Position numbers and translations under genes: made by a program
Assembly: GCF_001029435.1 (NCBI RefSeq)
Contig: NZ_LDOV01000008.1
Coordinates: 1 to 39,448, forward strand
Direction of reading: 5' to 3'
DNA length: 39,448 bases
Source of the DNA: Photobacterium aphoticum
GTDB lineage: Bacteria; Pseudomonadota; Gammaproteobacteria; Enterobacterales; Vibrionaceae
Part shown: positions 8,983 through 17,422 of the stretch, piece by piece
Numbering within the stretch: position 1 is the first letter of the stretch
Layout of the letters: the number at the start of each line of letters is the position of its first letter
Notes under the pieces: generated by a model
Told to the model about the DNA's origin: nothing
Seen by the model: the letters and a program-made list of their open reading frames with translations, nothing else
Database searches by the model: none

Positions 8983-9031
8983 GTATCTGCATCTTTTGCC
9001 TTTTCTGGCTGCCTTCCTATTTTTGCGGCGA

Positions 9032-9640
9032 TTAGCCCGCCAGTTCCACGAAATTGTGCACGCCGAACAGGCACATCAGCAAACCGCCTAATATTTGCAA
9101 ATAAAACGGAAAGGTTACGGCATCGTCATCATCTTTCAGTACCGATCCGGAAATGGCAAGTAGGCATTGAATGAACAGGCTACCAATGAATACCGCGCCA
9201 GCCAGCTGTACGGCGACCCACACGTGCAGTTGCTCTACCGAATGGCCAATAAACGCAGATAATCCAATAAGCGCAATAGGGTTAGCCAGCGTCAGGTAAA
9301 AGGCGGAACGAAAACCCATTTTTTTATTCGGCCGGTGTACGCGAGCCAGCAATTTGGCATTTTTTAGCGCATTCCACATCATGTAAAAGCCCATAAAAAT
9401 GAGCACCCATGACGACAGCAGAATGATCTGAAAATGGTATTGCGGGAATTGGTTAATCAGTACCACGCCTAAAGTAAAACTCACGATGGCATAACAGTAA
9501 TCGCCAAAGGCCGCCCCAATCGCACTTTTCATCGCAGCCAGATAACCATGGTGCAGGCCATTGTTGAGCACCAGAATCGCCACTGGGCCGACAGTGAGCG
9601 ACAAAATAAGCCCGAAAAAAATCGCTTTCATGACTTCCAT
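9032..9640 (-). CDS. LysE/RhtB family amino-acid exporter
   Basis: A 202-residue inner-membrane protein with about six hydrophobic segments, the usual size of LysE/RhtB (threonine/homoserine-type) exporters. The N-terminus GLILSLTVGPVAILVL carries the family's SxGP-like signature (TVGP), followed by NNGLHHGYLAAMKSAIGAAFGD, where the G-A-x-x-G-D motif is clear. The start at 9640 follows a strong AGGGGGGAG; a second ATG at 9631 is spaced almost as well. The 40 residues that an extension to 9760 would add are not membrane-like. Substrate unknown. Confidence 0.88.
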   Translation of the reverse strand: MEVMKAIFFGLILSLTVGPVAILVLNNGLHHGYLAAMKSAIGAAFGDYCYAIVSFTLGVVLINQFPQYHFQIILLSSWVLIFMGFYMMWNALKNAKLLARVHRPNKKMGFRSAFYLTLANPIALIGLSAFIGHSVEQLHVWVAVQLAGAVFIGSLFIQCLLAISGSVLKDDDDAVTFPFYLQILGGLLMCLFGVHNFVELAG

Positions 9641-10006
9641 ACTCCCCCCTTTAATTTGGCCCCGCCTCCCTTGGGGTGTTATTGCAATACGGTATCTATT
9701 GTTTGTTAAATCACGCGGTTTTCTTTGAGCATAGACACAAAGGAAGATGATGTGCCACATGGAAGCAAGGGTTTATGGCGGAGTATTGAAGATGTGACAA
9801 ATCAAGAGGATGTATTAAATTATAACGATTTTATTACCTATTGATAAGATCGTTACAAAATTGACACAATGATAATTTATTGGCGCTATATTGTTGACGG
9901 TAAACAAAATACTGACGATTTATTGCTACATGGTTTTAACGCTTATTTATCATGGCATCTGGGTATTCACGTAACACGCAGTAATTCTGAATAAAAGGAA
10001 GATGTT
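9641..10006. other. Intergenic region between lysE-like gene and repeat lipoprotein gene
   Basis: 366 nt, AT-rich towards the right, with divergent genes on both sides, so it should hold two promoters. A 7-bp inverted repeat TAACGAT (9823-9829)/ATCGTTA (9849-9855) precedes a TTGACA at 9861-9866. The best -10 match after it, TATATT at 9887-9892, is 20 nt away, which is too far for a convincing call. AAAGGAAG just before 10007 is the ribosome binding site of the lipoprotein gene. Confidence 0.5.
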
Positions 10007-13000
10007 ATGAAAATAAGCAAGGTTGCTTTTGCCATCTCTACGGTGCTGTTTGTCTCAGGCTGTGGTGGGGATGGCGGTGACAAGGATAAGCCGAAGCCAC
10101 CGCCACCGCCAGTCAGCCCTACAGCATTGAATGCAACGGTACTGTCCGATCATTTATTACAGGGAGCGACGGTATGGTTGGAAAAAGCCGAGGATCAAAA
10201 CTATCAGCCCGATACCGATGAAATACGGGGTGTGACACAAGCTGATGGCACAGTGCGCTTTGACGATATTGATGACAAAAATCTTCAGGATTACGTGTTA
10301 GTTGCGAAAGTAATCGCAGGGAAAACGCAGCATGCCGCTAGTGATCAAACCGTGGCGCAAAGCTTTTTACTGACAGCACCGGCTGTGCAAGATAGCGTGG
10401 CGTCAAAGAGTACAACGGCGCAAGTGGTGATCAGTCCGTTAACCAGTTTGATTGATATGCAGATCCGCCAAACCGGTCAGACGAAAAGTCTCGCCAGTGC
10501 ATTGGATACCCTTGCGGCGGATTTAGGTCTTAGCGATCCACAACTGTTGCTGTCTAATTTTACCGCAGAGAATGCCCAGCAGGCCGCTTTGCTCACTAAA
10601 TCAGCCGCATCGCTGGTGGCTTCGGGGGCATTGCCTAATACCGCGACAGATTTAACGGACAATTTATCAGACGTGTTGGCACTAGCGCGTCAGATCAACA
10701 CAGCAGTGGCGACTGCCGGCGCCGATCAGTTCGTCATCATCAATGAGAATGATGATATCGAAGTGGTGGAGAATACCGATACAGATGCCGATGGCGTGAT
10801 TGATGCGCTTGATCACTTTGTTGATGATGCGACCGAGTGGCTCGATACCGACGGTGATGGCATCGGTAATAATGCGGATTTGGATGATGATGGCGATGGG
10901 GTGAATGATGAGAACGACAAATTCCCGTTAGACGCCGCTTATTCGCAAGATTTGGATGATGACGGCATTGCTGATGAAATCGATGACGATACAGACAATG
11001 ATGGCATTGAAAACAGCCTGGACAGCGACTGGGATAATGATGGCATCGATAATGATGAAGATGCTTTGCCGCTGAATCCGGATGAGAGTCTTGATACTGA
11101 CGGTGACGGTATCGGTAATAACGCAGATACCGATGATGACGGCGATGGCGTCAGCGATGCAGACGATGCGTTCCCATTAGACAAGAATGAATCGCTGGAT
11201 ACCGACGGTGACGGCATCGGTAACAATGCGGATCTCGATGACGACGGCGATGGTGTGAATGATGAGGACGATGCGTTCCCGCTCGATAAGAATGAATCGT
11301 TAGATACTGACGGCGATGGCATCGGTAACAATACGGACACCGATGATGATGGCGATGGCGTGAATGATGAAGATGACGCTTTCCCGTTAGATAAAAATGA
11401 ATCGGTGGATACCGACGGTGATGGCATCGGTAACAATGCCGATACGGATGATGATGGCGATGGTGTCGATGATGAAACGGATCGTTTCCCACTTGATGGT
11501 AGCGAGTGGATCGATACGGACAATGACGGTATCGGCAATAATGCCGACCGGGATGATGACAATGACGGTGTGCCAGATACCGATGATGCGTTCCCATTGA
11601 ACCCAAGTGAAAGTGTGGATACCGACGGTGACGGCATCGGTAACAATACGGATACCGATGATGACGGTGATGGTGTCAGCGATGAAGAAGATGCGTTCCC
11701 GTTAGACAAGAATGAATCGGTGGATACCGACGGTGATGGCATTGGCAACAATGCGGATCTCGATGACGACGGTGATGGCGTATATGACGACCGAGATGCG
11801 TTCCCATTAGACAAGAATGAATCAGTCGATACCGATGGCGATGGCATCGGCAACAATGCGGATCTCGATGATGACGGCGATGGCGTCAGCGATGCAGACG
11901 ATGCCTTCCCATTAGATAATAATGAATCGGTCGATACCGACGGTGATGGCATCGGCAACAATGCAGATCTCGATGATGACGGCGATGGCGTCAGCGATGC
12001 AGACGATGCCTTCCCGCTAGACAAGAATGAATCGGTCGATACCGACGGCGATGGCATCGGTAATAATGCGGATACCGATGATGACGGCGATGGCGTTAAT
12101 GACGAAGAAGATGCCTTCCCATTAGATAAGAACGAGTCCGTAGACAGCGACAATGACGGCATCGGGAATAATGCTGACCCTGATGACGATAATGACGGTG
12201 TGAACGATGAGGATGATGTGTTCCCGCTCGATCCGAATGAATCACTGGATACCGACGGCGATGGTATCGGTAACAATGCGGACACCGATGATGATGGTGA
12301 CGGCGTTAATGACGAAGAAGATGCCTTCCCGTTAGATAAGAATGAATCGGTCGATACCGACGGCGATGGCATCGGTAACAATGCGGATACCGATGATGAC
12401 GGCGATGGCGTCAACGATGCAGACGATGCTTTCCCGTTAGATAAAAATGAATCTGTCGATACCGACGGTGATGGTATCGGTAACAATACGGACACTGATG
12501 ATGATGGCGATGGCGTTAATGATGAAGACGATGCCTTCCCATTAGATAAGAATGAATCGGTCGATACCGACAACGATGGCATCGGGAATAATGCTGACCA
12601 AGATGACGATAACGACGGTGTGAATGATGAGTTGGATGCGTTCCCATTGGATCCGACAGAAAGCATGGACACCGACAACGACGGTATCGGTAACAATGCA
12701 GACTTAGATGATGATGGTGATGGCTACAACGATGATGTCGACAACTTGCCGTTAGAGCCATTGGTGACACCCCTGACCTTGGCTGAGTGTCAAACCACCT
12801 TGCCGCCGCTACCTGCGGGCGAGCGTCAAGTTGTCGGCCAGCCGGATGCGAAGCTCTATGATGTGTCACGTGTGATGTGGGGAGCGGATACGCCGTCTAC
12901 TTACTCACAAAATGAGATCTTTGTTGAGACGCGCAAAGGTCTGCCAAGCGGTCACTTGATGGATCGCGATGTGAACGTCACACAAGTTTCTACCCTTGAG

Positions 13001-14269
13001 CCGGGTAGCCTGAGCCCGACGTTTGAGCATGAGTATGTGGATGCTAACTCCGGTCAGTTCTTGGGATTCCGAGAAGCGTTCAGTCGCTGGTGGGGCACAA
13101 ATGTGGCCATGGAAGATCTAGGGGCAATCAATCTCGGTATTCCTGCCTATGGCTGGGTTGACCGTATAGATAAAAACGCGCCAGAGGTGCCTGTGCGTCA
13201 CGACGATGTGTCTGTCACCTACGTGGGTAAAGACATCATCGACACCACCATGGGCTTGCGTGAAGTGTGTGTGGTTCAGCATCAGTCCACCATGACGTTG
13301 ATGAATAACCAAGATGCCGATCCGATGAACCATTATCCGGTGGCGAAGGTGGAAGACACCCGTAAGCAGTTTATCGACGCTGGTGAATTGATGCAGAAGA
13401 TGGAGGTTACGTACCTAGAACGTGATCCTGTCACGGATGTCGTGACATGGGGTTATACCGATTACGAGAAAGTATTAGTCGGTGCCACCATTGATGATCA
13501 GGGGTATGGCCGTGATCCGGTGTTGGATCGTGTGCCGGAAGGGGAGCCTGTGACCTTTGAGCAGTGTCTGGCTTCATTGCCTGATCAGGGTCACAGCCCT
13601 GTGATAGGGGAGAGCCTGACTTATGAAATGTCACGGGGAGATATGGAACAAGGTATTTTCCAATACGCCCTTTATAACATGAGTCCGTTAACGGCGGAAA
13701 ATGTGAGCTGGCAAGGCAAAGACAACCTGACAGAGTCGATGCTGCAAGGGGATTTTTATGACAGCTCGCAGCCTGATTTGCCACCGTACTACACCTTTAC
13801 AGAAAAGTATTACGAAGACAGCGCCGGTAACATGGTCGGGTTTGAAGCGACCCAAAATGGCGGCCTGGACGTGGCATGGGGTAACGACATTGTGAGTAAC
13901 GTCTTGCAGTCGGTGGCAGGCAGCTACTTGCTACCGGAAATTCGTATGATAACGGGTAAGCCGTTGTTGGCGACGCCAGAGCGTGATCACTTTGTACAGG
14001 TGAGCTGGGACATGTACCTCGGCAAGGAAGAAGTCTATGACAGTGCCACAGGAGACTTCATTCCAGCGTGTGTGATGCAGCGTCAATGGGAAACGGCCTT
14101 CTATGATGAAAACGGCCAGCCAACCCTGGATGAGGCATCGGCACCAGTAATAGAAACCTTCTTCACGCGTGATGCCCACGATAACCGAGGGATGGTGCAA
14201 CGTAATGCGTTCAGTGACCGCTGGATGTATGAAGACTGGTACCGCTTGAGCTTCAACTCGGCACCATAA
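10007..14269 (+). CDS. Giant lipoprotein with Asp-rich thrombospondin type 3-like repeats
   Basis: 1420 residues. A lipoprotein signal (LFVSGC, Cys19, then GG, so outer-membrane sorting is expected) is followed by a Pro-rich linker (KPPPPP) and an N-terminal domain (about 45-245). Then comes an array (about 258-918) of a 35-residue unit of the type DTDGDGIGNNAD.DDDGDGV. Its DxDxDG loops are those of calcium-binding thrombospondin type 3/EF-hand-like repeats, and GIGNN occurs 17 times. The C-terminal part holds two related domains (about 925-1175 and 1183-1420), each with an ECQ/QCL start, a conserved LPxxxxxxVxG segment and a second Cys near VCVVQ or ACVMQ, so one disulphide per domain is possible. 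It probably binds calcium and stands off the cell surface; a role in adhesion is inference. A single gene with a good RBS and its own terminator. Confidence 0.85.
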   Translation: MKISKVAFAISTVLFVSGCGGDGGDKDKPKPPPPPVSPTALNATVLSDHLLQGATVWLEKAEDQNYQPDTDEIRGVTQADGTVRFDDIDDKNLQDYVLVAKVIAGKTQHAASDQTVAQSFLLTAPAVQDSVASKSTTAQVVISPLTSLIDMQIRQTGQTKSLASALDTLAADLGLSDPQLLLSNFTAENAQQAALLTKSAASLVASGALPNTATDLTDNLSDVLALARQINTAVATAGADQFVIINENDDIEVVENTDTDADGVIDALDHFVDDATEWLDTDGDGIGNNADLDDDGDGVNDENDKFPLDAAYSQDLDDDGIADEIDDDTDNDGIENSLDSDWDNDGIDNDEDALPLNPDESLDTDGDGIGNNADTDDDGDGVSDADDAFPLDKNESLDTDGDGIGNNADLDDDGDGVNDEDDAFPLDKNESLDTDGDGIGNNTDTDDDGDGVNDEDDAFPLDKNESVDTDGDGIGNNADTDDDGDGVDDETDRFPLDGSEWIDTDNDGIGNNADRDDDNDGVPDTDDAFPLNPSESVDTDGDGIGNNTDTDDDGDGVSDEEDAFPLDKNESVDTDGDGIGNNADLDDDGDGVYDDRDAFPLDKNESVDTDGDGIGNNADLDDDGDGVSDADDAFPLDNNESVDTDGDGIGNNADLDDDGDGVSDADDAFPLDKNESVDTDGDGIGNNADTDDDGDGVNDEEDAFPLDKNESVDSDNDGIGNNADPDDDNDGVNDEDDVFPLDPNESLDTDGDGIGNNADTDDDGDGVNDEEDAFPLDKNESVDTDGDGIGNNADTDDDGDGVNDADDAFPLDKNESVDTDGDGIGNNTDTDDDGDGVNDEDDAFPLDKNESVDTDNDGIGNNADQDDDNDGVNDELDAFPLDPTESMDTDNDGIGNNADLDDDGDGYNDDVDNLPLEPLVTPLTLAECQTTLPPLPAGERQVVGQPDAKLYDVSRVMWGADTPSTYSQNEIFVETRKGLPSGHLMDRDVNVTQVSTLEPGSLSPTFEHEYVDANSGQFLGFREAFSRWWGTNVAMEDLGAINLGIPAYGWVDRIDKNAPEVPVRHDDVSVTYVGKDIIDTTMGLREVCVVQHQSTMTLMNNQDADPMNHYPVAKVEDTRKQFIDAGELMQKMEVTYLERDPVTDVVTWGYTDYEKVLVGATIDDQGYGRDPVLDRVPEGEPVTFEQCLASLPDQGHSPVIGESLTYEMSRGDMEQGIFQYALYNMSPLTAENVSWQGKDNLTESMLQGDFYDSSQPDLPPYYTFTEKYYEDSAGNMVGFEATQNGGLDVAWGNDIVSNVLQSVAGSYLLPEIRMITGKPLLATPERDHFVQVSWDMYLGKEEVYDSATGDFIPACVMQRQWETAFYDENGQPTLDEASAPVIETFFTRDAHDNRGMVQRNAFSDRWMYEDWYRLSFNSAP
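10844..12760 (+). repeat. 105-bp tandem DNA repeats inside the Asp-rich lipoprotein gene
   Basis: About 18 units of 105 bp encode the 35-residue calcium-loop repeat. Many adjacent units differ by only a few bases (for example around 11,830-12,060), while unit 10949-11097 is atypical. The last units are more diverged in codons. Such an array can expand or shrink by slippage or recombination. Confidence 0.92.
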
Positions 14270-14310
14270 TTTCGCGTTATGCGAGAGTGATTACAACGCG
14301 ATATCTCTGT

Positions 14311-14336
14311 AAAGGCCGCTGATGCGGCCTTTTTTT
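14311..14336 (+). terminator. Terminator of the Asp-rich lipoprotein gene
   Basis: Stem AGGCCGC/GCGGCCT with a TGAT loop and a run of seven T, about 40 nt after the stop codon. Confidence 0.92.
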
Positions 14337-14547
14337 ATGTCGATTGATTTCTATCAGGGCGACGCACATTTACAGTGAGCGCCTTTCAAGTAATGATGAC
14401 AGGACGTTTCCAGCAAGGTTTCAGTCAGAATCCAGAAAGGTTCCAGAAAGGCTAATGAGGCAAGATAGGGACTGGGAGGCCGGAAAGGTCTGATAACCGG
14501 GATCGGTCTGGAGCGAAAGCAAAGTCAGTAAAGTCGGTGAGGTGAGC

Positions 14548-15636
14548 ATGAAGGCGAATTCTGATTGGCGTCAGCAATTTGATGCGTTAAGGCAAGAAGT
14601 GACATTGAAGATGCAGGCGAATTCTGTGCAGGCCACACGGCGGGTACGGGAGTATTTGGAAAATCATATTCCTCCGCGTCAGGGCGAAGCGTTTTTAGCG
14701 TTGCTCAATGGCCTGATCGGGGATCACTTGCTGCGCCGAAAAAGCCGTTATGCCTTGCCGATGGTATTGACGGATCAACAACAGGTATTGGCCGACACGC
14801 CGGTGAAGCTGGCCATGCAGCTGCCTCAAGCGACCGATAAAATTGTGTTGTGCGTACATGGTTGGTGTATGGCCGATAAAGGCTGGCAACGCAGAAAAGG
14901 GGTCGATCATGGTCAACAATTTGCCTCAATGGGCTACACCCCTGTGTATTTGCGCTATAACACCGGCAAGCATATCTCCTTGAACGGGGAAGAGCTGGCC
15001 TTTCGGTTAGAGAAATGGCTGGCAGCCTGGCCATGTCCGGTCAAAGAGTTAGTGATTATCGGGCATAGCATGGGAGGGTTGGTCAGCCGCAGTGCCTGTC
15101 ATTATGCCGAACAACATCAATTGCAATGGCCTCAAAAATTGACCACCTTTGTCACGTTAGGGACGCCACATAACGGGGCACCCTTGGCCCGTTTCGCCTG
15201 CTGGTTAGATGATTATGTGGCGGGAATTCCGCAATTATCCCTGTTACAGAAATTGGGTGATATACGCAGCAGCGGTACCAAAGATCTCAGCCAAGGGGCA
15301 ATAGTGCATACGGCCTGGCAACGCAGAACAATACCTGACCAGAGTGATAAACAGCCGCATGATACACGTTGCCGTCCATTTCTCCCTCAGCATGCGCAAA
15401 ACTATGCGGTCGCCTCATGCCTGAGTCAGCAAATCCACAATGAAAAACACCGAAAATTGGGGGATGGCATGGTGCCCGTCAGCAGTGCGTTAGGGGAAGC
15501 GACATCGGCCATGTCGGCTCTGGACTACCCCGATACGCACAAATGGCTGGTGGGGGGCATTAACCATGTGGATTTACTTTCCCATCCTAGTGTACTGGCA
15601 CAAGTGCGTGAGTGGGTATTGGCTAATGGGCGATAA
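14548..15636 (+). CDS. Alpha/beta-hydrolase (lipase/PGAP1-like esterase)
   Basis: A 362-residue cytosolic hydrolase. The oxyanion-side motif VLCVHGW is followed by the nucleophile elbow GHSMGG (Ser about 174), then TLGTPHNGAPLARF, typical of PGAP1/lipase-class enzymes that act on acyl esters. A later DGMVPVSSA segment and GINHVDLL near the end can supply the acid and the catalytic His. There is no signal peptide. ATG 14548 is preferred because AGG sits 5-8 nt before it; a GTG at 14542 is in frame but poorly spaced. The 210 nt before it contain three imperfect TTCCAG.AAGG copies of unknown meaning. Substrate unknown; no operon partner. Confidence 0.85.
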   Translation: MKANSDWRQQFDALRQEVTLKMQANSVQATRRVREYLENHIPPRQGEAFLALLNGLIGDHLLRRKSRYALPMVLTDQQQVLADTPVKLAMQLPQATDKIVLCVHGWCMADKGWQRRKGVDHGQQFASMGYTPVYLRYNTGKHISLNGEELAFRLEKWLAAWPCPVKELVIIGHSMGGLVSRSACHYAEQHQLQWPQKLTTFVTLGTPHNGAPLARFACWLDDYVAGIPQLSLLQKLGDIRSSGTKDLSQGAIVHTAWQRRTIPDQSDKQPHDTRCRPFLPQHAQNYAVASCLSQQIHNEKHRKLGDGMVPVSSALGEATSAMSALDYPDTHKWLVGGINHVDLLSHPSVLAQVREWVLANGR

Positions 15637-15739
15637 AGAATGCTTTATTATCTGACCAAACGCAGCCCATAATGAGCAGGTTGTAAGTAAGTAGTTATTA
15701 ATAGGCGTGTCGGATGAACGGATTTAATATTCGCTCTTC

Positions 15740-15769
15740 CATATATAATGAAAAGCATATATATTGATG
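15740..15769 (+). promoter_or_regulatory. Promoter with putative ArsR operator of the arsCR-phosphatase unit
   Basis: A perfect -10 hexamer TATAAT (15744-15749) lies inside CATATATAATG (15740-15750), and a second copy CATATATATTG follows at 15756-15766. No good -35 is seen. A similar CATATATATG element stands before the GAPDH gene at 17358. Overlap of a repeated AT-rich element with the -10, directly ahead of a gene encoding an ArsR domain, suggests an autoregulated ArsR site. The protein that binds it is inferred. Confidence 0.6.
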
Positions 15770-15827
15770 CCATGATTGACGTGCCAGCCGATTGGCGCGA
15801 TGACATTCGTGGAATGGGTTAAACAGC

Positions 15828-16589
15828 ATGAAACGTATTCTTTTTCTTTGTACGGGTAACTCCGCGCGTTCACAGTTAGCGGAAGCACTGATGCGCCATT
15901 TGGGTGGCGAACAGTACGCCGTATTCAGTGCGGGGATGAAGCCTGAAACGGTGGATCCTCGTGTGTATGAGGTGCTGGCAGAGCGGGGGATTAACAGTGA
16001 AAACCTGCACAGTTTGTCTGCGGCAGATCTGCAGGATCAGCATTTTGATTTTGTGATCACCCTGTGTGACAAAGCCAGTAATGAGTGTGCGTTATTTGCC
16101 GATTCTGATGCTTTACTGCATTGGGACTTTCTCGATCCGAAACCACAAGCGGGACTCAAACCGTTTCGTGATACCTTGGCTGGGCTAGAGCAGCGTATTG
16201 CACTGTTCATGATGCTCAATGGTGATGCGCAAGACAGCATTATGGGGCCGGTCGAACTGTTTAAGATCATGAGTGATCCGCTGCGTTTACGTATATTGAT
16301 GTTGCTGGAAGATGAGCCGGCCCTCACCGTTGGGGATTTGGTGGAGGTGTTGGGCGAAAGCCAGCCTAAAGTCTCTCGACATCTCGCGTTACTGCGTGAT
16401 GGCGGGGTATTAGAAACACAGCGTGAAGGGTTGTGGATTTTCTATCGGTTGTCTTCGCAGTTACCGTGTTGGGTACGCCATACGCTGGCGACGGTGCGTA
16501 ATGGTCAGCCGGGGATCATCAATCAGGAAAAAATAGCGCTCAGTCAGTTGGCTGAACGGAAAAAACCAGGATTTAGCCACGCGAGCTAA
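15828..16589 (+). CDS. ArsC-ArsR fusion: arsenate reductase-type domain plus ArsR repressor
   Basis: 253 residues in two parts. Residues 1-130 form a low-molecular-weight-phosphatase/ArsC domain with the P-loop CTGNSARS (Cys8) and two further cysteines, Cys80 and Cys87, seven apart. This is the triad used by thioredoxin-coupled arsenate reductases (Cys10/82/89 in S. aureus ArsC). Residues 141-225 form an ArsR/SmtB winged helix: LFKIMSDPLRLRILMLL, then recognition helix SQPKVSRHLALLRDGG and wing REGLWIFYRL. The classical ELCVCDL metal-binding box is absent (LTVGDL here), and Cys214 is the only cysteine of that half. The fusion may sense arsenic through its reductase half, reduce arsenate, or both. 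First gene of a two-gene unit, 82 nt before the phosphatase gene. Confidence 0.93.
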   Translation: MKRILFLCTGNSARSQLAEALMRHLGGEQYAVFSAGMKPETVDPRVYEVLAERGINSENLHSLSAADLQDQHFDFVITLCDKASNECALFADSDALLHWDFLDPKPQAGLKPFRDTLAGLEQRIALFMMLNGDAQDSIMGPVELFKIMSDPLRLRILMLLEDEPALTVGDLVEVLGESQPKVSRHLALLRDGGVLETQREGLWIFYRLSSQLPCWVRHTLATVRNGQPGIINQEKIALSQLAERKKPGFSHAS

Positions 16590-16671
16590 ATCGCTTCCAT
16601 ACCGTTATTGTTTGCCTGTGAAGGGGTGAAAAAGCGCGGTATAACCATATTTATCATTTACAGGTGTCATT

Positions 16672-17166
16672 ATGTCAACCACACATCCATTCTGGGAACT
16701 GCCTTTAGAAGAAGGTGGCAAACTACTACTTACGCCTTGTCCGGGTACCAAAGAAGTGGACCTGATTGCGTCACTGGCACAATTGAAAGCGGCCGGTGCG
16801 ACGGCGGTGATCACTGCATTGGAACCGACCGATCTGCCGGGTGACGGTTTGGCGGAATTGGCACAAGCGTGTCAGGCGCAAGGGTTGAAGTGGTACCACT
16901 TGCCGATTGAAGACGACTGTGCGCCAGGTGCCGTGTTTGACGCTGGTTGGGCGGAAGCGAATAAAGCGGCACAGTCTATTTTAGACCGTAATGAAGGCAT
17001 CGCGATTCACTGCATGGGTGGCTCAGGCCGTACCGGTTTGATTGCGGCGCGCATTATGCTGGCACGTGGTTGTGAGTTAGAAACAACAGTGGCACAAATT
17101 CAGGCATTGCGTCCGGGGGCGTTTACACGCCAGGCACACATTGACTACATCCAGATGTTCAAGTGA
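16672..17166 (+). CDS. Dual-specificity-type protein phosphatase in the arsenate locus
   Basis: A 164-residue cytosolic cysteine phosphatase of the dual-specificity/CDKN3-like family. The signature HCxxxxxR reads HCMGGSGRTG (Cys114, Arg120), and the upstream acid loop reads PIEDDCAPG (general acid Asp81 or Asp82). Its start follows AGGTGTCATT with acceptable spacing. It follows the ArsC-ArsR gene in the same direction and ends at a strong terminator, so it is probably induced with it. A phosphatase next to arsJ/GAPDH is notable: it might act on a phosphorylated or arsenylated metabolite rather than on protein, but nothing in the sequence decides this. Confidence 0.88.
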   Translation: MSTTHPFWELPLEEGGKLLLTPCPGTKEVDLIASLAQLKAAGATAVITALEPTDLPGDGLAELAQACQAQGLKWYHLPIEDDCAPGAVFDAGWAEANKAAQSILDRNEGIAIHCMGGSGRTGLIAARIMLARGCELETTVAQIQALRPGAFTRQAHIDYIQMFK

Positions 17167-17185
17167 TTCACTGACGGCTTTATTT

Positions 17186-17211
17186 AAACCCTACTTCGGT
17201 AGGGTTTTTTT
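17186..17211 (+). terminator. Terminator after the ars phosphatase gene
   Basis: Stem AAACCCTAC/GTAGGGTTT with a stable TTCG tetraloop and seven T. It divides the arsenate locus into two transcription units. Confidence 0.94.
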
Positions 17212-17357
17212 ATGCCTAAAATTGGAGAATGGTCATCATGATAAGTGGCTGCCAGATGACTGTGTGGTTTACTTATTCCTATAAAATCAGCACCTTAATA
17301 AATCATGAAAAAAGTTCTGGCATCTCACCATAGGAATAGCTAGTATATGCGCAAAGC

Positions 17358-17381
17358 CATATATATGATATTCCATATGTT
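17358..17381 (+). promoter_or_regulatory. Putative ArsR operator of the GAPDH-arsJ unit
   Basis: CATATATATG (17358-17367) is a perfect palindrome and is followed by ATATTCCATATGTT. It resembles the CATATATA elements at 15740-15766 and overlaps a TATGAT that could be a -10. It lies 42-65 nt before the GAPDH start. Shared control with the ArsC-ArsR gene is inferred from the similarity. Confidence 0.55.
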
Positions 17382-17422
17382 AAGGCGAAATCTCTCAACG
17401 CTCTCATAGAAGGAAAGCAACG

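Larger units (their letters stand above)
8872..8989 (+). repeat. 118-bp perfect direct repeat, copy 2 (tRNA-Cys + terminator)
   Basis: Second copy of the block at 28-145; see that entry. The sequences diverge right after GTATCTG (AATTTCC in copy 1, CATCTTT here) and directly before the tRNA. Confidence 0.93.

Noticed and set aside
28..8989. A genomic island integrated at tRNA-Cys
   Set aside because: No integrase or other mobility gene is seen, the repeat holds the whole tRNA and terminator instead of only a 3' end, and the block contains housekeeping asnA.
9861..9892. TTGACA...TATATT as promoter of the Asp-rich lipoprotein gene
   Set aside because: The spacing is 20 nt, outside the normal 15-19 nt; no better -10 fits.
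10939..12696. 585-residue open frame on the minus strand, rich in Ser and Pro
   Set aside because: It is the antisense shadow of the Asp-rich repeats. GAT/GAC/GGC codons read backwards give Ser/Pro codons, so the frame stays open with no RBS or independent support.
10844..12760. Regular tandem repeats that could look like a CRISPR array
   Set aside because: The repeats are contiguous 105-bp units in an open reading frame, without variable spacers or cas genes.
14404..14452. Three imperfect TTCCAG.AAGG copies before the hydrolase gene
   Set aside because: Too short and degenerate, with uneven spacing; no function can be assigned.
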